Source of the DNA: Lewinellaceae bacterium
GTDB lineage: Bacteria; Bacteroidota; Bacteroidia; Chitinophagales; Saprospiraceae
Reading direction: 5' to 3'
DNA: 64,000 nt
Assembly: GCA_020636325.1 (NCBI GenBank)
Contig: JACJYC010000006.1
Span: 1 to 64,000, forward strand
Part shown: positions 42,980 to 53,900 of the stretch, one piece after another
How positions within the stretch are numbered: position 1 is the stretch's first letter
Layout: the number at the start of each line of letters is the position of its first letter
The notes under the pieces: generated by a model
What the model was told of the DNA's origin: nothing
The model's input: only the letters and a program-made list of their open reading frames with translations
Database searches by the model: none
Made by a program: the position numbers and the translations under genes

Positions 42980-45064
42980 AACCAAAAAAGCGCTAGGACA
43001 GCAAACTCATTCCATTCGGTCACTGCTGTCCGGCCGCCCGCGCCGTCTTTGTTAAGGACGTTTTTGGTATTTGACAGGCGTCCGTAGGGCGTTGCGTTTG
43101 ATTTTTGGTTGATGAGGTTTTGATTTTGTATTCGTTGCCTCTTTACTTGTTGGTTAAATGCAAATGTAAAAGAAAAAATGCGAAATGTAAAGTGGCAGCC
43201 GTTCATTTTGGAGCGTTCGTTGTATGGAAAATCCGGGAGTATCCTGGTTGAACGGACGACGAACACTGCCAGTGAGGGTTCCGGCATCAGCAGATGGGCC
43301 GTTAAGAAATTGGCCGGAATGGAGTGGCCGCACAGAATACTGTTTGAGCCGACCGAGAAATCAAGGCAAAGACAGGCAGCCAGGCAATCATAAACGCCTG
43401 GCAACAACAAAACCTGAGGGCGAGTTTATTCTGTGCAACGGAATGCAGGGCGATTTTAGGCACAGCTGCGTAGCCGGAGCCTTTTCTTTGGTTACTTTCT
43501 TTTGGGCGCCAAAAGAAAGTGACAAAACTAGAGGCAAAGACAGGAAGAAAAAATACGGAAGTGAATGGGTTGCTTTAGGTCTTTTCATTGATAATGCATT
43601 GATTTTATGATCATTGCGTATGAGCTTTGTCCCTTTTTTGGCATTGCCCCAAAAAAGGAACCAAAAAAGCGCTAGGACAGCAAACTCATTCCATTCGGTC
43701 ACTGCTGTCCGGCCGCGCGCGCCGTCTTCGTTAAGGAGTTTTGGGTAGTTGACAGGCGTCCGTAAGGCGTTGCGTTTGGTTGTTTGTGAGGAGGTCAAGA
43801 GGCAACTTTCCGTTGCCTCTTGACTTGTTGATCAAATGCAAAATGTAAAAGAAAAAATGCGAAATGTAAAAGTGGCAGCCGTTCATTTTTGGAACGTTCG
43901 TTGTGTGGAAAATCCGGGAGATATCCTGTTTGAATGGACAACGAACACTGCCAGTGAGGGTTCCGGCATCAGCAGATGGGCCGTTAAGAAATTGGCCGGA
44001 ATGGAGTGGCCGCACAGAATACTGTTTGAGCCTGACCCGAGAAATCAAGGCAAAGACAGGCAGCCAGGCAATCAAAAACCCTGGCAACAACAAAAACCTG
44101 AGGGCGAGTTTATTCTGTGCAACGGAATGGAGGGCAATTTTAGGCACAGATGCGTAGCCGGAGCCTTTTCTTTGGTTACTTTCTTTTGGGCGCCAAAAGA
44201 AAGTGACAAGGCTAAAGGCAGCGCCAAGCAAAGAAGACATCGGAGTGAAGGGGTTGTTTTTTACCTTTTTAGTGGTTAACCCTTGGTTTCTGATCGTTGC
44301 TTCTGGTCTTTGTCCCTTTTTTGGCATTGCCCCAAAAAAGGAACCAAAAAAACGCTAGGACAGCAAACTCATTCCATTCGGTCACTGCTGTCCGGCCACG
44401 CGCGCCGTCTTCGTTAAGTGAGTTTTGGTAGTTGACGGGCGTCCGTAAGGCGTTGCGTTTGGTTGTTTGTGAGGTGTCAAGCGGCAACTTCCGTTGCCTC
44501 TTGACTTGTTGATCAAATGCAAAATGTAAAAGAAAAAATGCGAAATGTAAAAGTGGCGGCCGTTCATTTTTGGAGCGTTCGTTGTGTGGAAAATCCGGGA
44601 GTATCCTGGTTGAATGGACATCGAACACTGCCAGCGAGGGTTCCGGCATCAGCAGATGGGCCGTTAAGAAATTGGCCGGAATGGAGTGGCCGCACAGAAT
44701 ACTGTTTGAGCCTGACCCAGAAAATTAGGGCAAAGAAGGGCTGCCAGATAATCAAGAATACCAGGTAACAGCAAAAATCTAAAGGCGAGTTTATTCTGTG
44801 CAACGGAATGCAGGGCGATTTTAGGCACAGCTGCGTAGCCGGAGCCTTTTCTTTGGTTACTTTCTTTTGGGCGCCAAAAGAAAGTGACAAGGCTAAAGGC
44901 AACGGCGGAATGCAAATGTAAAAGAAAATGCGAAATGTAAAAGTGGCGGCGTTTATTTTGGACGTTCGTTGTTGGAAATTCCGGAAAACCCTGTTTGAAT
45001 GGACGACGAACACTGCTAGCGAGGGTTCCGGCATCAGCAGATGGCCGTTATACTGCGCGCGGCA

Positions 45065-45120
45065 TTATCCTTCGGCTTTTGGACATTTACCTCAAACAGC
45101 CTGAAGCGCGAAGGATAAGA
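45065..45120. repeat. Inverted repeat in a degraded unit
   Basis: TTATCCTTCG and CGAAGGATAA face each other across about 35 bases. This segment is found only in the degraded part of the array and looks like an insertion. Confidence 0.6.
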
Positions 45121-45506
45121 CATTGGCGAATGGGGGCGCACAGCATCGTTTGAGCCAGACCCAAATCAAGGCAACAGCGGCAATCACAAAAACAACAACT
45201 GCAAACCTAGGAAGCAAGACGAATATTCGGTCACTGCTGTCCGGCCACGCGCGCCGTCTTCGTCAATTGAGTTTTAGGTAATTGACGGGCGTCCGTAAGG
45301 CGTTGCGTTTGGTTGTTTGTGAGGAGGTCAAGCGGCAACTTTCCGTTGCCTCTTGACTTGTTGATCAAATGCAAAATGTAAAAGAAAAAATGCGAAATGT
45401 AAAAGTGGCAGCCGTTCATTTTTGGAGCGTCCGTTGTGTGGAGAATCCGGAGTCATCCCGTAAGGAATTTCCCATAATCGCAGTACATTAGCAAAAAAGT
45501 ATTCCA

Positions 45507-46793
45507 ATGAAGAAAAAGTTCCTCCTTCTGCTTGCCATCGCAATTTGTTCATTCCACCTCCTCAACGCCGCCGCTCCGGACCTCGAAGACGGCGAATATG
45601 GAATTGTAGTGGAAGGCTTCGACTGGGGCCCCGGCGTGAACAAGGTAATCCTGTCGCTGGATGAAACGGTATCCGCCGTCAATATGAATGACTACACGGT
45701 TGCGGCCGAACGGAAATCGGACTGTGGCTCCATCAGAGCGGAGGATGCTTCAGGCAGCCGGACGGTCACATATGCCTATGTGTCGGATGCCGGCGGCAAT
45801 AGGGTTGCTCAGGGTAACCACGTCACCCTGGTGCTGGCCGTAGGCCCCAACCTGCCGATCAGCTCGCCCATCCAGTATTTCCCGAATGAGAAATGCCGCG
45901 GCAACGTTTGGATCGATTACCGGTTGACCGTGTCGGATAAAAACGGGAAACAGTGGAACAAGGAAACGAACCGGATCATCCCCCTGGTCGACAAGTTCGA
46001 CCTTTCCGGCCGGTTCAAATACGGCGATGACATGACCCTTTCCTACGCTTATTACACCCCCACCAACGCCGGAGATAAATTCCCGTTGATCATCTGGCTG
46101 CACGGCGGCGGAGAAGGCGGTACCGACCCTTCCATCCCGCTGATCGCCAATCGGGCGGCCAACTACGCCTCCGATGAGATCCAGACCCTGTTCGGCGGGG
46201 CGTATGTTCTCTCGCCGCAAAGCCCGACCTACTGGATGGACAGCGGCAGCGGCATGACCAGCGGAAAGGTGAATGACCGGTACAACGACGCCCTGATGGC
46301 GCTGTTCAAGGATTTTGTTGCGGCCCATCCGAATGTCGACCCCGACCGGATCTACGTCGGCGGCTGCTCCAACGGCGGCTATATGACCCTGAAGCTCATC
46401 CTGCTCCACCCCGAATTCTTCGCCGCGGCTTACCCCAGCGCCCTGGCCTACGAATCGGAATACCTGACCGACGAGCAGATAAAAAGCATCAAGGACTTTC
46501 CGATCTGGTTCGTACAATCCAAGGACGACCCGGTGACCATCCCGGGCAAGACCGTGATCCCGGTGTACCAACGCCTGAAAGCAGCCGGCGCTGCCAACGT
46601 GCATTTTTCGTTCTTCGACCACGTGGTAGACATCACCGGTTTCTTCGGCGGAAAGGATTACCATTACAACGGCCACTGGTCCTGGATCTACTGCCACGCC
46701 AACCAATGCCGGATGGACATCGGCGGCTTCCCCGTAATGGTGGATGGCCGGCCTGCGACGATCATGGAATGGCTGGCGGCGCAACGGAGATAA
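45507..46793 (+). CDS. Secreted alpha/beta hydrolase (esterase/peptidase type)
   Basis: A 428-residue exported protein (signal FLLLLAIAICSFHLLNA). After an N-terminal beta-rich domain (residues 25-165) comes an alpha/beta hydrolase of the PHB-depolymerase/prolyl-oligopeptidase type: oxyanion motif LIIWLHGGGEGG, nucleophile GGCSNGGYM (Ser), acid in VQSKDDPV, and the His near the C-terminus. Polymer esterase or peptidase; substrate not decided. It is divergent from the dienelactone hydrolase gene across the 3-kb hairpin array. Confidence 0.85.
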   Translation: MKKKFLLLLAIAICSFHLLNAAAPDLEDGEYGIVVEGFDWGPGVNKVILSLDETVSAVNMNDYTVAAERKSDCGSIRAEDASGSRTVTYAYVSDAGGNRVAQGNHVTLVLAVGPNLPISSPIQYFPNEKCRGNVWIDYRLTVSDKNGKQWNKETNRIIPLVDKFDLSGRFKYGDDMTLSYAYYTPTNAGDKFPLIIWLHGGGEGGTDPSIPLIANRAANYASDEIQTLFGGAYVLSPQSPTYWMDSGSGMTSGKVNDRYNDALMALFKDFVAAHPNVDPDRIYVGGCSNGGYMTLKLILLHPEFFAAAYPSALAYESEYLTDEQIKSIKDFPIWFVQSKDDPVTIPGKTVIPVYQRLKAAGAANVHFSFFDHVVDITGFFGGKDYHYNGHWSWIYCHANQCRMDIGGFPVMVDGRPATIMEWLAAQRR

Positions 46794-46890
46794 GCTTTCG
46801 CCAGATTTTGCCCGTTCCAAATTCTTTTCCTACATTCGCCTGAGCCTTAACCCGTTCAGGCGCCGCACCGGATAGGGCCACCTTAATGTT

Positions 46891-46935
46891 CTAAGTGCCC
46901 TAAGTGTTCTGAGTGTCCTTAGTGCCCTTAGTGGT
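46891..46935. repeat. Five copies of a 9-bp word (CTAAGTGCC)
   Basis: CTAAGTGCC, CTAAGTGTT, CTGAGTGTC, CTTAGTGCC, CTTAGTGGT in a row. It lies between the esterase and the next hydrolase gene. Confidence 0.85.
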
Positions 46936-46971
46936 AAATCCGGCACAAGTCAAACAAATCAACAACCAAGC

Positions 46972-47793
46972 ATGCTCTACGGTATTGCAACAACGATCTT
47001 CCTGTTCTATATCGGCTTCAGCATTTTCTTTTATTTATTCCAGCATTACTTCTTCTTCCGGCCGGAGTTGCTCCAGAAATCCTTTCAATATAAGTACCCC
47101 TTCCCGTTTGAAGAGCTCAATTTTGAAATGGAGGACGGCGGCCGCATCAACTGCATCTACTTCAAGGTGCCCAATAGCCGCGGTATCGTTTATTACCTCA
47201 AAGGGAATTCCAAAAGCATCAAAGGGTGGGGCAAATTCGCCAAGGACTTCGTCAGCAACGGCTTTGACTTTTTTATGATGGATTACCGGGGGTTCGGCAA
47301 AAGCCGCGGACACCGGACGGAACAAACCCTGTTCAACGACGCGCAGTTCGTTTACAACTGGATCACCGAGCGCTATGCCGAAGACCGGATCGTGGTGTTC
47401 GGCCGGTCGCTGGGCAGCGGGATCGCGGCGCGCATCGCTTCCTGGAACCGGCCCCGCCTGCTGGTCCTCGACAGCCCGTATTACAGCTTTTACCACAATA
47501 TCCGGCGCTACCTGTTCCTGTTTCCGGTGCAGTGGATACTGCGGTATAAGATCCGCACCGACCAGTTCCTGAAGGTGGTCAAATGCCCGGTCCACCTCAT
47601 ACACGGGACCCGCGACCGGATTTTCCCCATCAGCCACAGTGAAAAATTGGCGGCCATCAACCCGGATAACATACACCTGCACCGGATCGAAGGCGGCGGA
47701 CACAACAGTCTGCCCAATTTCCCGGAATTCTACGAGATCATCTACGACCTGCTCGATAATCGGGTGATGGAAAAACAAGCCATGGAGCTATGA
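46972..47793 (+). CDS. Membrane-anchored alpha/beta hydrolase
   Basis: A 273-residue protein with an N-terminal transmembrane helix (residues 1-25) and a hydrolase domain of the BEM46/ABHD13 type: MMDYRGFGKSRG, nucleophile VFGRSLGSGIA (Ser), Asp in HGTRDRIFP, His in EGGGHNSLP. The next gene, a fatty-acid-CoA ligase, overlaps by four bases (ATGA), so the pair may act together, for example by releasing then activating a fatty acid at the membrane; this is inference. Confidence 0.87.
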   Translation: MLYGIATTIFLFYIGFSIFFYLFQHYFFFRPELLQKSFQYKYPFPFEELNFEMEDGGRINCIYFKVPNSRGIVYYLKGNSKSIKGWGKFAKDFVSNGFDFFMMDYRGFGKSRGHRTEQTLFNDAQFVYNWITERYAEDRIVVFGRSLGSGIAARIASWNRPRLLVLDSPYYSFYHNIRRYLFLFPVQWILRYKIRTDQFLKVVKCPVHLIHGTRDRIFPISHSEKLAAINPDNIHLHRIEGGGHNSLPNFPEFYEIIYDLLDNRVMEKQAMEL

Positions 47794-49553
47794 GCACGGA
47801 TTTTACCCGCGTTTTTGACCTGCTGGCCTACCAGGCGGCCAGGTACCCGGAGGCCAGGGCGGTCAATGTCCATACCGGCGCTGATTGGCAAAGCTGGTCC
47901 ACCGAATCCTTGCGCAGCAGGGTAGGGGAGATGGCCGCTGCATTGGCCGGCATGGGGGTGTCCAAAGGAGATTGCCTGGTCATCATTCCTAAAACCGGCC
48001 ATATCGAATGGGTGGTGCTCGATTTTGCCTGCCAGATGCTGGGCGGTATCCTGGTGCCGGTCCACGCTACGGCTTCGGTGGAGAACATCGGCTATATTTT
48101 GCGGGAAACGCAGGCCCCGATCTGCATAGCCCAAACCGCCGATCTTTTCGAAAAACTCGGCAATCTCGACCTGCCTGAGTTAAAAACGCTCGGACACCTC
48201 GAACCCGGTGCGCAGGGGTATTGGAACCCGAAAATGGACGCGGATGCAAAACCGGATTGGCCCACCATCACACCGGACGACGTTTTCTGCATCATGTACA
48301 CCTCCGGCACCACCGGTCCGCCGAAAGGCGTGATGCTGACCCACAACAATATGGTGTCCAACATCAAGGCGGTGCTCGCCCTCCTGCCCATCAATTACCA
48401 GCACCGGGCGCTGAGTTTCCTGCCCCTGAGCCATATCTTCGAGCGCATGGCGGTGTATACCTACCTGGCGGCCGGGGTTGCGCTGTATTTCAGCCGCGAC
48501 CGCGAAAGCCTGTTCGAGGAATTCCGGGTCGTTCGGCCGCATTTTATGACCGCCGTCCCGAGAATACTGGAAAAATTCTACGAAGGGCTCCGGGGCGAAT
48601 TGAAAAAAAGCCGGTGGCTGCGCAAAAGCCTGATCAATTGGGCCCTCGATTTGGGGAAAAACTACGGCGACCGGCCCAGGTTGGATCTCCGCTATACCAT
48701 CCTGGTCTATGTCGCCAGGCTCTTGGTGTTTTCCAGGCTCAAAAAGCGGCTGGGCGGCCATTTGAAAGGTATCCTGGTCGGCGCTTCGGCCCTCAAACCC
48801 GAGATCGCCAAAATGTTCGGCGCGGCAGGTATCCGGGTGCGCGAAGGGTATGGACTGACCGAAACCTCACCCGTCATTTCCGTCAACCGGTTCGAGCCCG
48901 GGATGAACATGTTCGGCTCGGTCGGATTACCGGCTCCGGGGGTCCGCATCCGCATATTCCAACCCGATGAGGAAGGGATCGGCGAGATCCAGGTGACCGG
49001 ACCGAATGTGATGAAAGGTTACTTCAAAAAGCCGGAAGCTACGGCCGCCGCTTTCACCCCCGACGGCTGGTTCAAAACCGGGGATACGGGCATGCTGGTC
49101 AACAAGCGATTCCTCAAGATCAAAGGGCGCTTGACCGACGTGTTCAAAACCTCATCGGGGAAATTTGTCTCCCCGGAAGAGGAGGAAGCCTGGCTGGTGC
49201 ATTCCCCCTTTATCGCGGATGCGCTGGTGGAGGGCTTCCAAAAACCCTATCTGGTGGCCGTTATCGCACCCGATTTCCCGGAATTGGAAAGGTGGTGCAA
49301 GGAGAACAACATCCATTATACGGCGCCCGAATACATGGTCCACAATATCAAGGTAATCGAAAGGATCGGCGAGGAAATCGACCGCATCAATGCCGGCCTG
49401 CCCAATTACAAGCGGATCCGCAAATTCCACCTCACCGCCGATGAGTGGACCCAGGAGAACGGATCCTACACGGTTTCACAAAAGAAGATCCGGAAAAAAT
49501 TGCTGGCGCAGTATGCAAAGGAGATCGAAAAAATGACCAATATCCTATCCTGA
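47790..49553 (+). CDS. Long-chain fatty-acid-CoA ligase
   Basis: Activates long-chain fatty acids with ATP and CoA. The AMP-binding motif YTSGTTGPPKGVMLTHNN is near residue 170 and GYGLTETSP near 353; GRLTDVFKTSSGKFVSPEE is the C-terminal hinge motif of this ACSL-like subfamily. Length 587 aa is typical. Translationally coupled with the hydrolase upstream; convergent with the phosphotransferase gene. Confidence 0.94.
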   Translation: MSTDFTRVFDLLAYQAARYPEARAVNVHTGADWQSWSTESLRSRVGEMAAALAGMGVSKGDCLVIIPKTGHIEWVVLDFACQMLGGILVPVHATASVENIGYILRETQAPICIAQTADLFEKLGNLDLPELKTLGHLEPGAQGYWNPKMDADAKPDWPTITPDDVFCIMYTSGTTGPPKGVMLTHNNMVSNIKAVLALLPINYQHRALSFLPLSHIFERMAVYTYLAAGVALYFSRDRESLFEEFRVVRPHFMTAVPRILEKFYEGLRGELKKSRWLRKSLINWALDLGKNYGDRPRLDLRYTILVYVARLLVFSRLKKRLGGHLKGILVGASALKPEIAKMFGAAGIRVREGYGLTETSPVISVNRFEPGMNMFGSVGLPAPGVRIRIFQPDEEGIGEIQVTGPNVMKGYFKKPEATAAAFTPDGWFKTGDTGMLVNKRFLKIKGRLTDVFKTSSGKFVSPEEEEAWLVHSPFIADALVEGFQKPYLVAVIAPDFPELERWCKENNIHYTAPEYMVHNIKVIERIGEEIDRINAGLPNYKRIRKFHLTADEWTQENGSYTVSQKKIRKKLLAQYAKEIEKMTNILS

Positions 49554-49561
49554 ACCGAATC

Positions 49562-49740
49562 ACCCTCTCACCCTCCCATCCGCCGAAGCCTCAGGCGAAG
49601 GCGGGCTCTCACCCTCTCTCACCTCTCTCACCCCCTCCCTCTCTCACCCTCTCACCCTCTCACTCTCTCACCCTCTCACCCTCTCACCCTCCCATCCGCC
49701 GAAGCCTCAGGCGAAGGCGGGTTCTCACCCTTTCACCTCA
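49562..49740. repeat. CTCTCACC array with two GCCGAAGCC palindromes
   Basis: Some 15 copies of CTCTCACC, interrupted twice by the same palindrome (CCGCCGAAGCCTCAGGCGAA at 49580 and 49696). In the minus-strand sense it reads GGTGAGAGG and supplies the TGA of the phosphotransferase gene. Confidence 0.9.
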
Positions 49741-50804
49741 CCCGCCCGGATCGCCTCCTCCGCCATATCCCCACATGCCCGCACCGCATGGATCAATCCG
49801 CCGAACCGGGGATCCTTTGTAAATCCCTGCTTGAACCGTGCATAGATCTGCTGGGCGATCACCGCGATCTTGAACAAGCCGTATACGTAATAAAAGACCG
49901 GATCAACCACCGTTTTTCCCGAAGCCTTTTCGTACAGGCCAATCAGCTCGCCCCTGGACGGATTGCCCGGCAAGGTGGACGGATTGAATTGCAAGGCCAG
50001 CAAGGCGGGCGGATCCCCGGCGGTGGACCAATACCCCAGGGTTGTCCCCAGGTCCATCAAAGGGTCGCCGACGGTCGCCATCTCCCAGTCCAGGACAGCC
50101 CGGATCTTCGTCCAATCCCCCGGATCCAGGACCAGGTTGTCGTATTTGTAATCGTTGTGGATCAACGCCGCCGCCGAGTGTGCCGGAATATGATCCGAAA
50201 GCCAACGGATGGCGTTTTCCAGCGCCGGGATTTCGTCCGTTTTAGCCGCAAAATACCGTTTCCCCCAGCCCGATACCTGGCGCCCGGCGTAGCCGTCGGG
50301 TTTGCCGAGACTTTCAAGTTCGCCGCCCTTCAGCGGCAGTTTGTGCAATGCCGCCAGGTTTTCGACCAAAGCGTGCGCGATTCCGGCCATCGTTGCAGGC
50401 GCCGGGGTCATTTCCCGGGGCATCCCGCCGCGGAGTATCACGCCTTCCACTTTTTCCATCAGGTAGAACGGGGCGCCGATATAACCGGGGTCGTCCGAAA
50501 AGGCGATCACCTTGGGGATTTTGCTGTAAACCGGCTCCAGCAGCGATAAAATGCGGAACTCCCGCCCCATGTCGTGCGCCGATTTGATGTTGGCCCCGAA
50601 CGGCGGCCTGCGCAAAACAGCCTGTCGGGTGCCCGCCGAAATAAGATAGGTCAAATTGGAAAAACCGCCGGGAAACTGCCGGATCGTCAATGATTCATGG
50701 TCCCATTCCGGCAGGTATCCGGACAGGAAACGCTTCAATCCGGCTTCATCCAATTCCTCACCCGGGCGGACATTCCCGGGCTGATCCATCCATTGCTGGT
50801 CCAT
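49725..50804 (-). CDS. Phosphotransferase family protein (ACAD10/APH-like)
   Basis: A 359-residue kinase-fold protein of the aminoglycoside-phosphotransferase superfamily: FSNLTYLI at the nucleotide site, catalytic ALIHNDYKYDNLVLD (Asp, Asn), and metal-binding AVLDWEMATVGDPLMDL. The closest family recognised is the ACAD10-type phosphotransferase found beside acyl-CoA metabolism, which would fit the acyl-CoA ligase opposite it. It is unlikely to confer antibiotic resistance. ATG 50804 is chosen because the family begins there. Confidence 0.88.
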   Translation of the reverse strand: MDQQWMDQPGNVRPGEELDEAGLKRFLSGYLPEWDHESLTIRQFPGGFSNLTYLISAGTRQAVLRRPPFGANIKSAHDMGREFRILSLLEPVYSKIPKVIAFSDDPGYIGAPFYLMEKVEGVILRGGMPREMTPAPATMAGIAHALVENLAALHKLPLKGGELESLGKPDGYAGRQVSGWGKRYFAAKTDEIPALENAIRWLSDHIPAHSAAALIHNDYKYDNLVLDPGDWTKIRAVLDWEMATVGDPLMDLGTTLGYWSTAGDPPALLALQFNPSTLPGNPSRGELIGLYEKASGKTVVDPVFYYVYGLFKIAVIAQQIYARFKQGFTKDPRFGGLIHAVRACGDMAEEAIRAGEVKG

Positions 50805-50904
50805 TCGGCAGGCGGTTTTAGGGGCAATATAGGGAAGATGAAAAAATAACCCAAACCGAAACCATCCGATTGCGCAATTAGCGGGTACCCAAACAAGCTC
50901 AAAA

Positions 50905-53900
50905 TCAACCTTTCTTCCCCAATAATAAAAAATCCGACCCCTGAAAATTGCACAGGTACAGATCTTTAATCCCGTCCCCGTTAAAATCCGCAACCTCGAT
51001 ATCGATGCCGTCCCCCCGGGTTGCTGCAGGGATGTATTCCTGCGTGGCGTTCCGGAACCTTCCTTTTCCATCGTTCAAATAAACCTCGTAGAAGTTGCCG
51101 AATCCGTTCCCCGTGATCAGGTCGAGGTCCCCGTCGCCGTCCAGATCCTGGAATTTGCCGTCCACGGTATGCCTTTTCTCCTGCGGCAAATGCGTTTGGG
51201 TGACATCCGTGAATTGCCCTTTCCCGTTGTTGAGAAAGAGCCGGTTTTGACTGTCTTTTTGTCCCCTGAAGTTGACATTGGCCAGGAAGAGATCCAGGTC
51301 CCTGTCGCCGTCCACATCTGCCAGGCGAGCCTCGCGGGTTTCCCATTCGCCGGATTTGACGGGCAGACGCTGCGCTGTTTCGTCCGTGAACCGGCCCTGC
51401 CCGTTGTTGATCCAGATCTCGCTGTCGTCTTCATTGGCCACCACCAGGTCCGGGTCCCCGTCGCCGTCCACATCGCCCAATTCCAGATCCTGGGTGGTTT
51501 TGGCGGATCGGGGCAGTCGCTCCGCGGTTTCATCCTTCCAGTTGCCCTTGCCGTCGTTGATCAGGCAGAAGTTCTGCCCGGCATTACCGATGAGCAGGTC
51601 CGGGCGCCCGTCTCCGTTCAGGTCGGTTGCAACGACTGCATTTGATGTGCCGGTAATAGGGATTTTAAAGGAAACGTCCCTGAAAAACCCTTTGCCGTCA
51701 TTTTCAAAGTATTCATTCACCTGATCATCTTCGCTGACGAAGATAAGATCCGCGTCGCCATCTCCGTCAAAATCGGCAGCGGCGATATCCTCGCTGTCGT
51801 GGCGGCCCAAAGGCAGCCTTTTATCCGATTCATCGGTGAATTTTCCCTTGCCGTCGTTGATGAGCAGGATATTGTAACCCCACTCGTTGGCCACTGCCAG
51901 GTCAAGGTCGCCGTCGCCGTCCGCATCCAGCGGTTGCGCGTCCATGCTGCGGCCTTGCAAGGACCGGACCGGGAGGTTTTCCCGGCTGACATCCCTGAAA
52001 TATGCGGTTTCAAAGCGGGACCTTTCCCGGAATCGCTGAAAAGGCTGGTTTGCATGCCACGCTGGGAACTCGTCCGATTGTGCCAATGCCTTGCCGGCCA
52101 GAAAGACCAGTTCGGCGTCCTGGCTGATGCCGCTGCAATCAAAATCCGGGGTGTATTCATCGGTCGGCTGGTGGTACATGCCCATATAGGCGCCTGCCTT
52201 TTGGGCCCAAACCGTGCTGTCTGCCCCTGCGCCGCCGAATCCGACGGCAAATTCGCTGGGAACGCCGACCTCTGCCAACGGAAAATGATCCGAACGGAAA
52301 AAGATGCCCGCCTGGATGTTCTGTTGGGTATTGGGTACGAGTATCCGACCTTGTTGCCGGGCGGCTGCTTCCAGATAGCCGTCCAGCCCGGATCTTCCAT
52401 AAACGACCCCGGCGGCATGGGTTGTTTTTCCGTAAGGGAAATGGGAATCCATATTGAGGGACGCCACCGTTTTGCCGATGGGGAAGAGCGGGTGTGCCGC
52501 GTAATAGACGGCTCCCAGCAGTCCTATTTCCTCCGCAGTAGTGGCAATAAAGAGGATGGAACGCCTGGGCGGCGAAGGTAAAGCCTTGTAAGCGCGTGCG
52601 ATTTCGATCAGGGCGGCCGTTCCGGAGGCGTTATCTACTGCGCCGTTCCGGATGCTGTCGCCGTTGATGGCCGGCCCTGTGCCGACGTGGTCCCAGTGCG
52701 CGGTGTAGAGGATGACCTCATCGGCCCGGTCGGTGCCCGGCAGCAACCCCACTACATTTTGGGTGTTGAGCGCCGTCCAGGTATTGGAAAAACTGAATTG
52801 AACGGTAATATCGAGCGGAAATGCCCTAAAGTTCGGCTCGAGTGCCCTTTTCTGAAAATCCAAACCTTCGAGGCCTGCGAACCGGAACAGGGCGTTGGCC
52901 GAATGGCGGTTGATCAGACCGGAAAAATCGAGCTGCCGTTCCTTTTCCGGATTTTTCAGAATAGTGGTAACGTTGTGCCCCACCACATTGGCCAGCATAT
53001 CCCAGGTGTAAAATCCTTCGGCCTGTTCCCGGAAAATGGTGAGCAGCCCGACGGCTCCCCGTTGTGCCGCTTCGTTTTTTTTATAAAAAGTCTGCCCGTA
53101 CAGGTTGGCAGCCGGGTCGCCTTTCCAACGCAGGCTATCCTGTGTATAGAGATCGGGGGCGCCGCTAAGAACGACCACGATCTTTCCCCGGATATCCACC
53201 CCGGCGTAGTCATCCCATCCGATCTCCGGCGCATGGATGCCGAAGCCGGCAAAAATGATCGGCGCCTGGTCGATCCGGATATTTTCCGCAGCCTTTTCCG
53301 AGGCCAGAAGGAAGTCTTTTGGGGATAGCCATTCCAGTTCGCCGGATGTATTCCTGAGCTTTATTTTAGCCGGTGCAACCGGGTTGAAGGTTGCGAGGTT
53401 CACCTCCTGGGTGTAACGGTCCCCGTTGCCCGGTTGCAGACCCAGACTTTCAAATTGCCCCCGGATATAATTTACAGACTTTTCTTCACCGGGAGTACCC
53501 GGCCGCCTGCCCATATAGGCATCGGAGGCCAGGATATCTATATGCCGGCAAATGTTCTGAGGGTCAATGCCGGAAAACCGGTCTGCCGACGCTGCGGGCA
53601 GGATTTTATGGGATTGTCGTCCCTGGAGGTCGAATGACCAGATCTCCGAACGCCGGGCATCATTCCGGCGGGCGTACAGGATGCGTTTTCCGTCCGGCGA
53701 CCAGGCCGGCGTAGTACCGGGAATTTCCACTCCTGAGAGGAGTTCGTCACCGCTGCCGTCCGGTTTTACCTGGTACAGCACAACACCTTTGTCGGTTTTT
53801 TTTTGGTAAACGATCAGGGCGCCGTCGGGCGACCAGGCGGGAGCGTCTGCGTTCCGGGCTATTTTCTGCATGCCCGAACCGTCCGGGTTCATGATGTACA

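Larger units (their letters stand above)
42413..45460. repeat. 3-kb array of about 680-bp noncoding units with conserved hairpins
   Basis: Units start at 42413, 43131, 43793 and 44476, with degraded or partial ones at 44919 and 45328. Full units are 718, 662 and 683 bp. Each has, in order: a TCAAG..GGCAAC hairpin (perfect 12-bp stem at 43795-43823), a GTTCGTTG..CGACGAAC segment, a 33-bp hairpin H1, a hairpin H2 with CCTTTTTTGG/CCAAAAAAGG arms, and a GGACAGCA..TGCTGTCC stem. No protein family is recognised in any frame; the short overlapping ORFs are not consistent between copies. The array fills the whole gap between two divergent genes. Confidence 0.92.

Noticed and set aside
42491..45419. 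Many short frames in the hairpin array (for example a peptide ending in NAKKGTK)
   Set aside because: They overlap on both strands, differ in length between copies and read through hairpins. I treat the region as noncoding repeats.
42413..45460. Integron cassette array (attC sites)
   Set aside because: Units hold no cassette genes and the hairpins lack the attC core sites; no integrase is present.
49725..50804. Aminoglycoside resistance gene
   Set aside because: The fold is shared, but the sequence and acyl-CoA ligase neighbour fit the ACAD10-like group.
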